DNA of 64,000 nucleotides from Tateyamaria omphalii (GCF_001969365.1 NZ_CP019312.1:3286001-3350000); one strand, 5' to 3'; numbered from the stretch's first letter, positions 9,105-18,243 are shown. The notes: generated from the letters alone by a model not told the origin. A program made the numbers and translations.

Positions 9105-10198
9105 ATCGCACCCTCGGGAAGCAGCGCATAGGCGCGCTGTATCGGCATCAACACCATCATCCGACCAGGATCACGCAATCGCCCTGCGGCCCGCCCGGCC
9201 TCATCACCCGTGCCAAAGAATACATCGGCCCGCTGCGCACCCTTGATGGCCGAGCCTGTATCCTGCGCGATCATCAAGCGCCGCAACGGGTCCGCCCCGT
9301 CCTTTTCGATCCAGACCGGTGCGCCCAGCGGCACGAATTTCGGATCAACGGCAATGGACCGCATGGTTGTAATCGACCTGTTCATGGCACCCAATGGCCC
9401 GCGTTCGGCGGGGACTTCGCTCACCTCACGAAAGAACACATAGGACGGGTTGTGGTACAGCAACTCTTTTCCAACATCGGGATTGCGCTGTACGTAATTC
9501 CGGATGACCTGCGCGCTGACCTGATGCGCGGCATAGGTGCCGCGCCGCACCAGTTCCGCACCCACGGACCGATACTCGTGCCCGTTAAAGCCGCTATATC
9601 CAACGCGGATCATCTGGCCGTTCGGTAAGCGGATTCGCCCTGATCCCTGGATCTGCAGAAAAAACAGCTCGACCGGATCATCGACCCAAGCAATTTCGAG
9701 CCCACGACCTTGCAGAAATGGCCCTTCAAGGATTTGCCGCCGTGTCAGCCAGGGGCGGATGGCCCGTGCTTCGGGTGGCATGGCATAAACAGGATAGCGG
9801 TAGCGCGCACTGCGCGTCAGCGACCCGTCCAGCTCCGGTTCAAAGTAACCCGTGAACATGGCAGGCTGACCATCTTCGATCAGAACCGGGCGAAAGAACA
9901 ATTCAAAGAATGCGCGCGCGTCGGGCACGTCGCCCGCCAAGGCACAAAGCGATGTCCAATCGGGATCATCCATGTCTTGGCACGTGTTGCGAAAGGTCGT
10001 CAGGGCCGCCGCATGGTCATCTTGCGCCCAACCGTCGAGGGACGCAAAATCAAGTACGGTGTATTTGATATCGGACGCAGAGGCTGTCATGGCCCAGAAG
10101 GTTGCGCAGACAACCGATACCCAAAACCGGACTATGCGTCGGTCGACACAAGTATCCAATTCGGATCGTCCGCACCCATCGTTCGGGAGAAGGCCCAT
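9101..10198 (-). CDS. mltA: Membrane-bound lytic murein transglycosylase A (MltA)
   Basis: Cleaves peptidoglycan glycan strands to 1,6-anhydro products in the periplasm. The MltA domain is recognisable by FTGYFEPELDGS near residue 115 and the 3D domain by AQDTGSAIKGAQRADVFFG near 320, which holds the catalytic aspartate. A signal peptide lies at about residues 20-42 (FWVSVVCATFWAMTASAS) without a lipobox. The longest frame starts at the ATG at 10198 and overlaps timA by 67 bases; a TTG near 10159 would give a more usual signal peptide, so the start is uncertain. Confidence 0.9.
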   Translation of the reverse strand: MGLLPNDGCGRSELDTCVDRRIVRFWVSVVCATFWAMTASASDIKYTVLDFASLDGWAQDDHAAALTTFRNTCQDMDDPDWTSLCALAGDVPDARAFFELFFRPVLIEDGQPAMFTGYFEPELDGSLTRSARYRYPVYAMPPEARAIRPWLTRRQILEGPFLQGRGLEIAWVDDPVELFFLQIQGSGRIRLPNGQMIRVGYSGFNGHEYRSVGAELVRRGTYAAHQVSAQVIRNYVQRNPDVGKELLYHNPSYVFFREVSEVPAERGPLGAMNRSITTMRSIAVDPKFVPLGAPVWIEKDGADPLRRLMIAQDTGSAIKGAQRADVFFGTGDEAGRAAGRLRDPGRMMVLMPIQRAYALLPEGAI

Positions 10199-10791
10199 GT
10201 GTCTTTCTGCCGCTTCACCTCAGTCAGACTACCTTCTACGATATCTCCGCCCTGATCGCGAACAGCAGATTTAAGTTCTGCGACAAAGCGGATCGTCAAC
10301 TCGCCTTCGCTTGTGTCGGGATCGAATGTTGCATCCGTCAGCTTCAGCTCGCGTACACCCACAAACTCCGCCTCGATGGTCAGTCCCTGATCCTCGCGCG
10401 CGGCGACGCCGTCGACAAAGGATTCGTAAATCTCTTCGGACAGGAACGGCTGGATGTCGGCAAGGTTGCCGTTCTCATATCCCATCACGATCATTTCATA
10501 GGCACCACGGGCACCGCCCAGAAACTCTGCCACGTGGAACGATGGCTCAACCCGCTTCATCTCGGCCAGCGCCTTGGCCGCGTCGCTGTCCTCTTCCACG
10601 TGGTCGGTGATGTCCAAGTCCGGCCCACCCTCAATCACCTCAAGGTCGGGGCGGTTCAACCGATCACTGGGCTGTTTCGGAACGGGGGGCTGTTCGAACC
10701 CTTCGCGTGTTCCCAACACGTTTTTAAGGCGCAAAATCAGGAAAACAGCGATGCCGGCAAGCACCAGTAACTGGATAAGCGGAGAGTTCAT
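10132..10791 (-). CDS. Tim44/TimA family protein
   Basis: A 219-residue inner-membrane-anchored protein. Residues 3-22 form one hydrophobic segment (LIQLLVLAGIAVFLILRL), followed by a charged linker and a Tim44-like domain (about 75-215) with the FLGGARGAYEMI and IRFVAELKS stretches. Bacterial homologues of the mitochondrial import motor subunit Tim44 are common in alphaproteobacteria and are thought to work at the membrane. It is the first gene of the leftward timA-mltA-smr unit and is divergent from fxsA. Confidence 0.87.
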   Translation of the reverse strand: MNSPLIQLLVLAGIAVFLILRLKNVLGTREGFEQPPVPKQPSDRLNRPDLEVIEGGPDLDITDHVEEDSDAAKALAEMKRVEPSFHVAEFLGGARGAYEMIVMGYENGNLADIQPFLSEEIYESFVDGVAAREDQGLTIEAEFVGVRELKLTDATFDPDTSEGELTIRFVAELKSAVRDQGGDIVEGSLTEVKRQKDTWAFSRTMGADDPNWILVSTDA

Positions 10792-10906
10792 TCAATCCTC
10801 GTCTTTCGGGGTCGGGTGGCGATTGCGCCGTCGGACCCTTATGTAGGTGCGCAAGGGGCGCAAGTCCACTGTACGGCCCCTTGTGGAAAACGAAAGGATT
10901 GCTTGG

Positions 10907-11374
10907 ATGTGGCTGTTTTTGGCCTTTCTTCTGGTTCCGCTGATCGAGATCGCCCTGTTCATCCAGATCGGTGGCGCGATCGGGCTGGGCTGGACCCTGC
11001 TGATCGTGGTGATCACCGCCGTGCTCGGCACGATGCTGGTGCGGGCGCAAGGCATGCAGGCGCTCGGGCAGGTAAAGTCATCGTTCAACCAGATGCGCGA
11101 CCCCAGCGAGGCACTGGCCCACGGCGCCATGATCCTCTTTTCCGGCGCCCTGCTGCTGACACCCGGTTTCTTCACCGACGCCGTGGGCTTTGCGCTTCTG
11201 GTGCCGGGCGTGCGCCTTGCGGTCTTCCGCTGGGCACGGTCGCGGATCAAGGTCACAACGTTCTCGACGCATGGCACGCCCCGCCCCGATCCCAACATCG
11301 TCGATGGCGAATATACCGAGGTTGATCCCGACCAACGCGAGGTTCATGGCCCCTCCGGCTGGACCAAGCATTGA
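10907..11374 (+). CDS. fxsA: FxsA family membrane protein
   Basis: A 155-residue inner-membrane protein. The ATG at 10907 (AAAGGA upstream at 10893-10898) gives the family start MWLFLAFLLVPLIEIALF; longer in-frame starts upstream are less likely. Three to four hydrophobic segments lie within residues 1-115, with the FxsA hallmark GMLLLTPGF-like stretch GALLLTPGFFTDAVG. The cytoplasmic tail is hydrophilic. In E. coli FxsA influences phage T7 exclusion by F; its normal job is unknown. secB follows 61 bases downstream. Confidence 0.9.
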   Translation: MWLFLAFLLVPLIEIALFIQIGGAIGLGWTLLIVVITAVLGTMLVRAQGMQALGQVKSSFNQMRDPSEALAHGAMILFSGALLLTPGFFTDAVGFALLVPGVRLAVFRWARSRIKVTTFSTHGTPRPDPNIVDGEYTEVDPDQREVHGPSGWTKH

Positions 11375-11435
11375 GGCCAACGGGCCAAGCTGCTACGACA
11401 GCGGTGACATTTTATTTGCCTCGGAGAGAAAACAG

Positions 11436-11921
11436 ATGGCCGAAGAACAAGCCACACAGCCCGCTGCGCCGCAGATGCGCGTATTGGGTCAATACATTCG
11501 CGATATGTCATTTGAAAACATCGTGTCGCAGAAAGGTGCTGCACCGGACGTGCAGCCCGACGTTCAGGTTCAGGTGAACCTGGACGCAAAGAAACGCGCC
11601 CAGGACAACCAATACGAATGCTCGATCAAGCTGAACGTGACCTCCAAAGCCAAGGAAGGTGACACCGTTCTGTTCGTTCTGGAGATCGACTATGTCGGCA
11701 TGTTCCACATCGAAAACGTGCCCGAGGATCAGATGCACCCGTTCCTGCTGATCGAATGCCCGCGCATGATCTTCCCGTTCCTGCGCCGCGTGGTCAGCGA
11801 CATCACCCGCGACGGCGGCTTCCCGCCGCTGAACCTGGAAAACATCGACTTCGTATCGCTCTACCGCAACGAAATCGCGCGTCGGCAAAAAGAAGCCGCG
11901 CCATCCGAACCGGTCAACTGA
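11436..11921 (+). CDS. secB: Protein-export chaperone SecB
   Basis: A 161-residue tetrameric chaperone that keeps preproteins unfolded and hands them to SecA. The family core is clear: VLGQYIRDMSFENI near the start, LEIDYVGMF in the middle and CPRMIFPFLRR plus GGFPPLNLENIDF near the end. The ATG at 11436 is supported by GGAGA at 11423-11427. It stands downstream of fxsA and before the convergent dnaQ, the usual neighbourhood in Rhodobacteraceae. Confidence 0.97.
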   Translation: MAEEQATQPAAPQMRVLGQYIRDMSFENIVSQKGAAPDVQPDVQVQVNLDAKKRAQDNQYECSIKLNVTSKAKEGDTVLFVLEIDYVGMFHIENVPEDQMHPFLLIECPRMIFPFLRRVVSDITRDGGFPPLNLENIDFVSLYRNEIARRQKEAAPSEPVN

Positions 11922-11935
11922 CCCTGATCAATCTG

Positions 11936-11967
11936 AAAAAGGCCCGGTGCCCGCACCGGGCTTTTTT
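11936..11967 (+). terminator. Bidirectional intrinsic terminator between secB and dnaQ
   Basis: An A run, then GCCCGGTG (11942-11949) pairing with CACCGGGC (11954-11961) around a 4-base loop, then a T6 run. It lies between the convergent ends of secB and dnaQ and overlaps the dnaQ stop, so it can act on both strands. Confidence 0.88.
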
Positions 11968-12652
11968 ATTTGTGCCACAGCGTCGCGTCCCCCAAACCGC
12001 CAACAAACGCGGCATGTGCTGACGCTTCTTCGGCTGTCAGCCGCTCGGGCAGAGGGCGGGGCCGCGGCGGGGGGGTCCAGGCCTCAATATCAACGGTGTC
12101 GGCGCTGCTGCCGCCACGGGTGGACAGACCAAAATCGGGCTGCCGCCCCCCGATCAGTTCCAGATACACCTCGGCCAGAATTTCACTGTCCAGCAGCGCG
12201 CCGTGCAGGGTACGGGCCGAATTGTCGATGCCAAAGCGACGGCATAGCGCATCAAGCGATGCAGGCGAGCCGGGAAACCGGCGGCGCGCGATATCCAACG
12301 TGTCGATGGCGCGATCAAACGGAAGTTGCGGCAGGCCCATCCACTTCAGCTCGGCATTCAGAAATTTCATGTCAAAGGCCGCGTTGTGGATCACCAGCTT
12401 TGCGTCGCCGATGAAATCCACGAACTTTTGACCCAATTCCGCGAATTTCGGTTTGCCCCGCAGGAAATCATCGCCAAGCCCATGCACCTCAAACGCCTCT
12501 TGCGGCATGGCGCGTTCGGGGTCGATATATTCATGGAACACGTTGCTGGTCGGGACGTGGCCGATCAACTCGATGGCACCGATTTCCACGATCCGGTCAC
12601 CGCTTTCGGGATCAAATCCCGTGGTCTCTGTGTCCAGTACAATCTCACGCAT
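11966..12652 (-). CDS. dnaQ: DNA polymerase III epsilon subunit (proofreading 3'-5' exonuclease)
   Basis: Proofreading subunit of the replicative polymerase, 228 residues. The ATG at 12652 gives MREIVLDTETTG, the exact family N-terminus with the ExoI acids D7 and E9. ExoII is around HNAAFDMKFL and ExoIII has the H and D of TLHGALLDSE, so this is a DEDDh enzyme. A proline-rich linker near residue 195 leads to the C-terminal part that should bind the alpha subunit. The start overlaps coaE by 8 bases. It is part of the leftward aroE-coaE-dnaQ cluster facing away from the candidate origin. Confidence 0.95.
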   Translation of the reverse strand: MREIVLDTETTGFDPESGDRIVEIGAIELIGHVPTSNVFHEYIDPERAMPQEAFEVHGLGDDFLRGKPKFAELGQKFVDFIGDAKLVIHNAAFDMKFLNAELKWMGLPQLPFDRAIDTLDIARRRFPGSPASLDALCRRFGIDNSARTLHGALLDSEILAEVYLELIGGRQPDFGLSTRGGSSADTVDIEAWTPPPRPRPLPERLTAEEASAHAAFVGGLGDATLWHK

Positions 12653-13238
12653 GTGCGACGCTGCCCCTGATCTGCCGAACCACAGAATGAACCTGCGCGC
12701 GGGCATGTTCAACTGTGTCTGTTTCAATGACATAATCCGCGCGCTCACACTTTTCCGCGCTCGGCATCTGTTTTGTCAGAATGGCGTCAAACTGCGCGTC
12801 CGTCATGGATCCGCGGGCAAGGACGCGGGCCCGTTGCGTGGCTGCATCCACATGGACAACAGCAACGGCATCCATGGCCTTGTCACCGCCCGTTTCAAAC
12901 AGAAGCGGGATATCAAAGACGACAATGTCGGCATCAACCCCCGCCAGAAAATTCTGCCTGTCGGTCACGACAAGGGGGTGGACGATGCTTTCGATGGCTT
13001 TCAGGGCCGTTGGGTCGTCTGCGATGATCACCCGCAGTCTTTCACGGGATACGGCACCGTCTGCCACCGCGTCGGGGAATTGCGCCTGCATCGGGGCCAC
13101 AGCGGCACCGCCGACATCGTACAATCTATGCACGGCGGCATCTGCATCCCAAAGCGCACAGCCTTCTTCGACAAACATCGCCGCAGTCGTCGATTTCCCC
13201 ATCCCGATGGACCCGGTCAGGCCAAGTTTGAAAGTCAT
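12645..13238 (-). CDS. coaE: Dephospho-CoA kinase
   Basis: Final step of coenzyme A synthesis: phosphorylates the 3'-hydroxyl of dephospho-CoA. The ATG at 13238 gives 197 residues, a normal length, and places the P-loop at residues 9-16 (GSIGMGKS within GLTGSIGMGKST). The DIPLLFE motif is near residue 110. It overlaps aroE by 4 bases and dnaQ by 8, so the three genes form one tight transcription unit. Confidence 0.95.
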   Translation of the reverse strand: MTFKLGLTGSIGMGKSTTAAMFVEEGCALWDADAAVHRLYDVGGAAVAPMQAQFPDAVADGAVSRERLRVIIADDPTALKAIESIVHPLVVTDRQNFLAGVDADIVVFDIPLLFETGGDKAMDAVAVVHVDAATQRARVLARGSMTDAQFDAILTKQMPSAEKCERADYVIETDTVEHARAQVHSVVRQIRGSVAHA

Positions 13239-14065
13239 CGCAGCGCCGCCGCACGCGTTGCGCTGTCCACAACAGGGCGATGACCAAACCACCGCTCAAA
13301 GGCGGGAACCGCCTGATGCAGCAACATCCCCAAACCATCGACCGTGACACAGCCTGCCGCTTCGGCAGCAGCAAGAAGATCGGTCTTGAGCGGGGCATAA
13401 ACCAGATCGGTCACAAGTGTGCCTGCGCGCAACCCGTCCAGTGGCACGCGCATGGCGGGCTTTCCAATCATACCCAGCGACGTGGTGTTCACGACAAGCG
13501 CTGAATCCTCCAGAACATTGCCCGCCTGAACCCAGTCCACAACCGACACCTTCTTGCCGAAATCATCCGCCAGTTTTTCCGCACGAACCCGTGTTCGGTT
13601 GGTCAAAAGAATCTCAGGCACGCCCGCATCCAACAAAGACGCAAGGACCGCCCGTGCCGCCCCGCCCGCGCCCATCACCGTGGCCGGTCCAGCCCCCGGG
13701 TCCCAATGCGGCGCACCGGCTTTCAGGTTCTCGATGAAACCATACCCGTCCGTGTTGTCCGCATGAATTTGTCCGTCCCTGCGGAAAATCAACGTATTGG
13801 CAGCCCCGATGAGGGTCGCGCGATCTGTGACAAGATCGGCAAGTTCCAGCGCGGCCTCCTTGTGAGGGATGGTGATGTTCACCCCCACAAATCCGGCTTT
13901 GGGCAGCGTGCGCAAGACATCCTCCAGATCCCGTGCAGCAACATCCATCGGGATGTAATCGCCCTTCAACCCAAGCGTTCTGAGCCAGTGGCGATGCAAT
14001 TGCGGCGACTTTGAATGCGCTATCGGCGTTCCGATGACGCCCGCCAAAGGAATTTTGTCGCTCAT
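13235..14065 (-). CDS. aroE: Shikimate dehydrogenase (NADP+)
   Basis: Reduces 3-dehydroshikimate in the aromatic amino acid pathway; 276 residues. The substrate site PIAHSKSP is at 14-21, the catalytic pair is K69 (NITIPHKE) and D106 (ADNTDGYGF), and the NADP loop GAGGAARA is near 134 with the NRT motif of the basic patch near 158. It is placed between maf and coaE, as in many alphaproteobacteria, 16 bases after the maf stop. Confidence 0.95.
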   Translation of the reverse strand: MSDKIPLAGVIGTPIAHSKSPQLHRHWLRTLGLKGDYIPMDVAARDLEDVLRTLPKAGFVGVNITIPHKEAALELADLVTDRATLIGAANTLIFRRDGQIHADNTDGYGFIENLKAGAPHWDPGAGPATVMGAGGAARAVLASLLDAGVPEILLTNRTRVRAEKLADDFGKKVSVVDWVQAGNVLEDSALVVNTTSLGMIGKPAMRVPLDGLRAGTLVTDLVYAPLKTDLLAAAEAAGCVTVDGLGMLLHQAVPAFERWFGHRPVVDSATRAAALR

Positions 14066-14081
14066 TCTTACCTGCCTTCGA

Positions 14082-14681
14082 TTATCCGTCGATCACCCCA
14101 CGCAGCGTCAGGAAGGCGAGCAGTTCCAACAGTGGCATCCCGAGAACATTGAAATAGTCCCCCTCGATGCTGTGAAACAGCCGCACCCCCTCGGCCTCTA
14201 GCTGATATGCGCCAACTGAATGGCGGATGTCATCCCAATTTCTGGCCATATAGTCATTCAGGTAGCCATCCGACACCTGCCGCATCCGCAACCGGACCTG
14301 TCCGACATGCCGCCAGATCGGTTTTCCCTCGTGATAGATCACGGCGGCCGACAAAAGCATGTGCCGTTCACCGCGCATGGCGCGCAACTGATCTGTAGCC
14401 TCTTCTGGGTCGGAAGGTTTTGACAGAATTTGTCCATCAAAGGCCAGCACCTGATCACACCCGATCACCATGGCCCCCGGCACCTTGTCGGCAACCTTGC
14501 GCGCTTTCATCTCGGCCAGCGCATCCGCGACGTCGCGAGGCGGGGCGCCCTCTGCGATCAGCGCGTCCTTGATCGCATCCTCGTCCACACGCGGCGCCAT
14601 GGCATCAAAGGGCACACCGGCATTGCGCAAAAGCTGTGCCCGGATCGACGAACCGGACGCAAGGACGATGGGGGTGGTCAT
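14082..14681 (-). CDS. maf: Maf-family nucleoside triphosphate pyrophosphatase
   Basis: A 199-residue house-cleaning enzyme that hydrolyses non-canonical or modified NTPs. The N-terminal Maf motif LASGSSIRAQLL and the IGCDQVLAF strand with its catalytic acidic residue are visible; SVGAYQLEAEG and the GDYFNVLGMPL end are also typical. The SSIR here replaces the SPRR of classical septum-type Maf, as in the YceF-like group. It is the first gene of the leftward cluster from the candidate origin. The kinase-phosphorylase gene (ppsR) often found beside maf is not present here. Confidence 0.92.
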   Translation of the reverse strand: MTTPIVLASGSSIRAQLLRNAGVPFDAMAPRVDEDAIKDALIAEGAPPRDVADALAEMKARKVADKVPGAMVIGCDQVLAFDGQILSKPSDPEEATDQLRAMRGERHMLLSAAVIYHEGKPIWRHVGQVRLRMRQVSDGYLNDYMARNWDDIRHSVGAYQLEAEGVRLFHSIEGDYFNVLGMPLLELLAFLTLRGVIDG

Positions 14682-15091
14682 GTGGATATCCCTGTGTGCT
14701 GCTGAGGTCGAAGTGTGGGATCAAAACCGCGAAGGCAAGGCACATCTGGCGACAGCGGAGATCTTTGGTCAAAATCAGGCACTTTGCCAAGCGTTCATAC
14801 CCCATGGGTAAGAATAAACCGTGGCATGAGGACAAGTCCGTTCATGACTTGTTAAGCACATGTTTTTCCACAACCACTGTTACCGATGACCTAAACAAGT
14901 GTTTGTTTTTATTTTGTTTTTTACTGTTTTTCCGAAGACGTTAACAAAATGTCAAAACATGTCCCACCATGGGACACTGCATGGATAAACGGATAATCCA
15001 CAGAAATCCCGACCCCTACAAAATCATCATCTCTTTTCTTTCTTATATTTATTTATAAGGGTGGCGCCGAACTTCACGGACAGGCGAACGC
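14682..15091. other. oriC: Candidate chromosomal replication origin (gene-free 410-base region)
   Basis: No believable gene lies here. The right two thirds are AT-rich, with a T-rich stretch at 14900-14932 and an AT block at 15031-15058. DnaA-box-like 9-mers with one mismatch to TTATCCACA are TTTTCCACA (14864-14872) and TAATCCACA (14994-15002); CATGGATAA (14980-14988) is a weaker reverse copy. A 7-bp inverted repeat lies at 14960-14976. Genes diverge from the gap: maf-aroE-coaE-dnaQ leftward, hemJ-rho rightward. Two parS sites lie 3-5 kb to the right. In Caulobacter and relatives the origin lies beside a similar gene set. The assignment as oriC is inference. Confidence 0.65.
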
Positions 15092-15538
15092 ATGGATTTT
15101 CTCATCTCCCTTTATCCCTGGATCAAGGCGCTGCATATCATGTCTGTCATCGCCTGGATGGCCGCCCTGTTCTACCTCCCCCGCCTCTATGTCTACCACG
15201 CAGAAAGCGTCGGTCTCGAAGGAGAAACCCACGCCCTGTTTCAAACCATGGAATACAAGCTGCTCAAGGTCATCATGAACCCAGCCATGATCGCAACCTG
15301 GCTTTTTGGGCTGGCACTCGCCGCCATCCCCGGCGTGATTGACTGGGGTGCCGTCTGGCCCTGGACCAAACTGATCGGGATCCTCGCAATGTCCGGCTTC
15401 CATGGCTGGCTGAGCAAGCAGCGCAAGGCATTTGCTGCGGGCGGGCCGGTCAAGACCGGGCGGCAGTACCGAATGATGAACGAAGTGCCGACGCTTCTCA
15501 TGGTTCTGATCGTACTGTCGGTCGTCCTGAAGTTCTGA
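15092..15538 (+). CDS. hemJ: Protoporphyrinogen IX oxidase HemJ
   Basis: A 148-residue integral membrane protein with four hydrophobic segments, the HemJ (UPF0093) family that performs oxygen-independent oxidation of protoporphyrinogen IX in most alphaproteobacteria. The first segment carries ALHIMSVIAWMAALFYLPRL, with the conserved His and the FYLPRLYVYH pattern; KFLKI-like MEYKLLKVIMNPAM and KTGRQYRMMNEVP are also family features. It is the first gene to the right of the candidate origin and stands before rho, a common order in this group. No hemE is visible in the window. Confidence 0.92.
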   Translation: MDFLISLYPWIKALHIMSVIAWMAALFYLPRLYVYHAESVGLEGETHALFQTMEYKLLKVIMNPAMIATWLFGLALAAIPGVIDWGAVWPWTKLIGILAMSGFHGWLSKQRKAFAAGGPVKTGRQYRMMNEVPTLLMVLIVLSVVLKF

Positions 15539-15543
15539 GTTCA

Positions 15544-15572
15544 TTGACTCCTGCCGCCACAGCACTTATGTG
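15544..15572 (+). promoter_or_regulatory. Possible sigma-70 promoter for rho
   Basis: TTGACT at 15544-15549 and TATGTG at 15567-15572 with a 17-base spacer, within the 123-base gap between hemJ and rho. This would leave a leader of about 80 bases before rho, which is plausible for a gene known in other bacteria to control itself through its leader. Confidence 0.35.
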
Positions 15573-15661
15573 CTGCCTCGCACCCCGTCCGGGGACCGCA
15601 CACAGCTTTCACATTTGACTGGACGCGCACCGCTGCAACACTGCGGGCCAAGAGTATTCCC

Positions 15662-16933
15662 ATGACCGCAGAACGCCTCGCCCTTGCTGACCTCAAGGCG
15701 CAAAGCCCCAAAGACCTCCTTTCCACCGCAGAAGAGCTTGAGATCGAAAACGCCTCGACCATGCGGAAGGGCGAAATGATGTTCCAGATCCTGCGCGAGC
15801 GCGCGGACGAGGGATGGGAAATTTCTGGCGATGGCGTGCTGGAGGTTCTTCAGGACGGCTTTGGCTTTCTTCGCTCCCCAGAGGCGAATTATCTGCCAGG
15901 TCCCGATGACATCTATGTCTCGCCCGATATGATCCGGCAATATTCACTCCGCACCGGCGACACGATTGAAGGGGTGATCAAGGCGCCCGACGATACCGAG
16001 CGTTACTTTGCCCTGACCAATGCGACCAAGATCAACTTTGAAGAGCCCGAGCGCGCCAAGCACAAGATTGCCTTTGACAACCTGACGCCGCTTTATCCCG
16101 ATGAACGGCTGACATTGGAAAAGAAAGACCCGACAACCAAGGATCGGTCGGCACGCATCATCGACCTGGTAGCCCCGATCGGGAAAGGGCAGCGGTCATT
16201 GATCATGGCTCCGCCGCGCACCGGTAAGACGGTTCTTCTGCAAAACATCGCGTCCAGCATCGAACAGAACCATCCAGAATGTTACTTGATCGTTTTGCTG
16301 ATTGACGAGCGCCCCGAAGAGGTGACCGACATGCAGAGGTCAGTTCAGGGGGAAGTCGTGAGTTCCACCTTTGACGAACCGGCGACTCGCCACGTGGCGG
16401 TTTCGGAAATGGTGATTGAAAAAGCCAAGCGCCTTGTGGAACATAAGCGAGATGTTGTTATCCTTTTGGATTCGATCACAAGACTTGGTAGAGCATTCAA
16501 CACTGTCGTGCCATCGTCCGGTAAGGTGCTGACAGGTGGTGTTGATGCCAACGCATTGCAGCGCCCCAAACGGTTCTTTGGTGCTGCGCGTAACATCGAA
16601 GAAGGTGGATCGCTGACCATCATTGCAACGGGTCTGATCGAGACCGGCAGCCGCATGGATGAGGTGATCTTTGAAGAATTCAAGGGCACTGGTAACTCTG
16701 AAATCGTCCTGGATCGTAAGATTGCAGACAAGCGCGTGTTCCCCGCGATCGACATTCTCAAGTCCGGGACGCGGAAAGAGGATCTGCTGGTCGACAAAGT
16801 CGATCTGGCCAAGACATTTGTGCTGCGCCGCATCCTCAACCCGATGGGCACGACCGACGCGATTGAATTCCTGATCTCAAAGTTGAAACAGACCAAGACG
16901 AACAGCGAGTTCTTTGACTCAATGAACACCTGA
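15662..16933 (+). CDS. rho: Transcription termination factor Rho
   Basis: A hexameric RNA-dependent ATPase that ends untranslated transcripts; 423 residues, full length. The N-terminal helical domain (about 1-50) leads to the cold-shock-like RNA-binding domain ([15 protein letters not shown], 58-72). Walker A is at 183-190 (APPRTGKT), Walker B includes [11 protein letters not shown] near 270, and the secondary RNA site Q-loop/R-loop stretch [12 protein letters not shown] follows near 285. Start is ATG at 15662 after a 123-base leader. mnmE follows 22 bases later. Confidence 0.97.
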   Translation: MTAERLALADLKAQSPKDLLSTAEELEIENASTMRKGEMMFQILRERADEGWEISGDGVLEVLQDGFGFLRSPEANYLPGPDDIYVSPDMIRQYSLRTGDTIEGVIKAPDDTERYFALTNATKINFEEPERAKHKIAFDNLTPLYPDERLTLEKKDPTTKDRSARIIDLVAPIGKGQRSLIMAPPRTGKTVLLQNIASSIEQNHPECYLIVLLIDERPEEVTDMQRSVQGEVVSSTFDEPATRHVAVSEMVIEKAKRLVEHKRDVVILLDSITRLGRAFNTVVPSSGKVLTGGVDANALQRPKRFFGAARNIEEGGSLTIIATGLIETGSRMDEVIFEEFKGTGNSEIVLDRKIADKRVFPAIDILKSGTRKEDLLVDKVDLAKTFVLRRILNPMGTTDAIEFLISKLKQTKTNSEFFDSMNT

Positions 16934-16955
16934 TCCATTCGCCGGAGGAAGAGGG

Positions 16956-18239
16956 ATGGATACGATCTTTGCCCTCGCCACGGCGCAGGGACGTGCTGGC
17001 GTTGCGGTTGTCCGTATTTCGGGCCCGGCAGCAAAACGTGTTGCCCGGGGGCTTTGTTCCGATCTGCCACAGTCCAGGCAGATGGTGACGCGTGTGTTGC
17101 GTGACGCGAAAGCGCAACCCCTCGATCACGCCCTGATCCTTGTTTTCGATGCCCCGCGCAGTTTCACGGGTGAGGACGTCGTTGAACTGCACCTTCATGG
17201 AAGTGTCGCTGTGGTTTCCGCCGTTTTGCGGGAGTTGGGTAAAACCGAAGCGCGTATGGCGGAGCCCGGAGAATTTACCCGCCGCGCGCTTGAAAACAAC
17301 AAGATGGATCTGGCCCAGGTCGAAGGTTTGGGTGATCTGATCGAAGCGGAGACCGAAGCACAGCGGCAACAGGCGCTACGAGCAGTATCGGGTGCGCTTG
17401 GGGCGCAGATCGAGACCTGGCGCAGCCTTTTGATCCGAGCGGCAGCTTTGATTGAAGTGACGATAGATTTCGCGGATGAGGACGTACCTGTTGATGTCAC
17501 GCCCGAGGTGCAGGACCTGTTGGAGCAAGTGACATATGGCATCCGCAAACAGCTAGTGGGTTTTTCGGCGGCAGAGCGGATCCGGGTTGGCTTTGACGTT
17601 GCGATTGTGGGTGCACCAAATGTCGGTAAATCCACTTTGTTAAATGCACTGGCACAGCGTGAGGCAGCGATCACATCGGACATCGCGGGCACGACCCGGG
17701 ATGTCATCGAGGTGCGGATGGATCTGGATGGCCTACCTGTCACCTTGCTGGATACGGCAGGTCTTCGAGAATCCGAAGATCAGATTGAGGCCGAAGGAAT
17801 TACGCGGGCGATATCGCGGGCGCGGGACGCGGACTTGCGTGTTTTTCTCGTGGAACCCGGTGAAGAACTGCTGGTCCCGGTACAGGATGGGGACGTGGTG
17901 CGTGCACCCAAAGCTGATCTGAGAGTCGATGACTTGCCCGCTGTTTCCGGAGCAACGGGAGTGGGTGTTGATGATTTGGTCCAGGATGTCACAAAAGCAC
18001 TGCTAAACCGCAGCCAATCAGCTGGCCTTGTCACACATGAGCGGCACCGCGCGGCGATGGAACGCGCATTGATTGATTTGTCATCGGCGTCCACATTGGT
18101 GGCGGCGGGGCCAGATCAGTATGATATTGCCGCGGATGAGATGCACGTTGCGATTCGATCCTTGGAGGCGGTTGTTGGGCGTGTGGATGTTGAGAATCTG
18201 CTGGATGAAATCTTTTCCAGTTTTTGCCTAGGTAAGTGA
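16956..18239 (+). CDS. mnmE: tRNA modification GTPase MnmE
   Basis: With MnmG it adds the 5-carboxymethylaminomethyl group to the wobble uridine of certain tRNAs; 427 residues. The formyl-THF-binding N domain (about 1-115) has [21 protein letters not shown]. The GTPase core has G1 GAPNVGKS at 219-226 and DTAGLRE as G3. The usual G4 NKxD is replaced by PKAD near residue 314. The C-terminus ends SSFCLGK, keeping the cysteine of the normal CIGK tail. GGAGG precedes the ATG. mnmG starts 4 bases after the stop. Confidence 0.95.
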   Translation: MDTIFALATAQGRAGVAVVRISGPAAKRVARGLCSDLPQSRQMVTRVLRDAKAQPLDHALILVFDAPRSFTGEDVVELHLHGSVAVVSAVLRELGKTEARMAEPGEFTRRALENNKMDLAQVEGLGDLIEAETEAQRQQALRAVSGALGAQIETWRSLLIRAAALIEVTIDFADEDVPVDVTPEVQDLLEQVTYGIRKQLVGFSAAERIRVGFDVAIVGAPNVGKSTLLNALAQREAAITSDIAGTTRDVIEVRMDLDGLPVTLLDTAGLRESEDQIEAEGITRAISRARDADLRVFLVEPGEELLVPVQDGDVVRAPKADLRVDDLPAVSGATGVGVDDLVQDVTKALLNRSQSAGLVTHERHRAAMERALIDLSSASTLVAAGPDQYDIAADEMHVAIRSLEAVVGRVDVENLLDEIFSSFCLGK

Positions 18240-18243
18240 TGGA

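Noticed and set aside
10688..10702. A tRNA T-loop-like TGTTCGAACCC
   Set aside because: It lies in timA coding sequence, and no cloverleaf can be formed around it.
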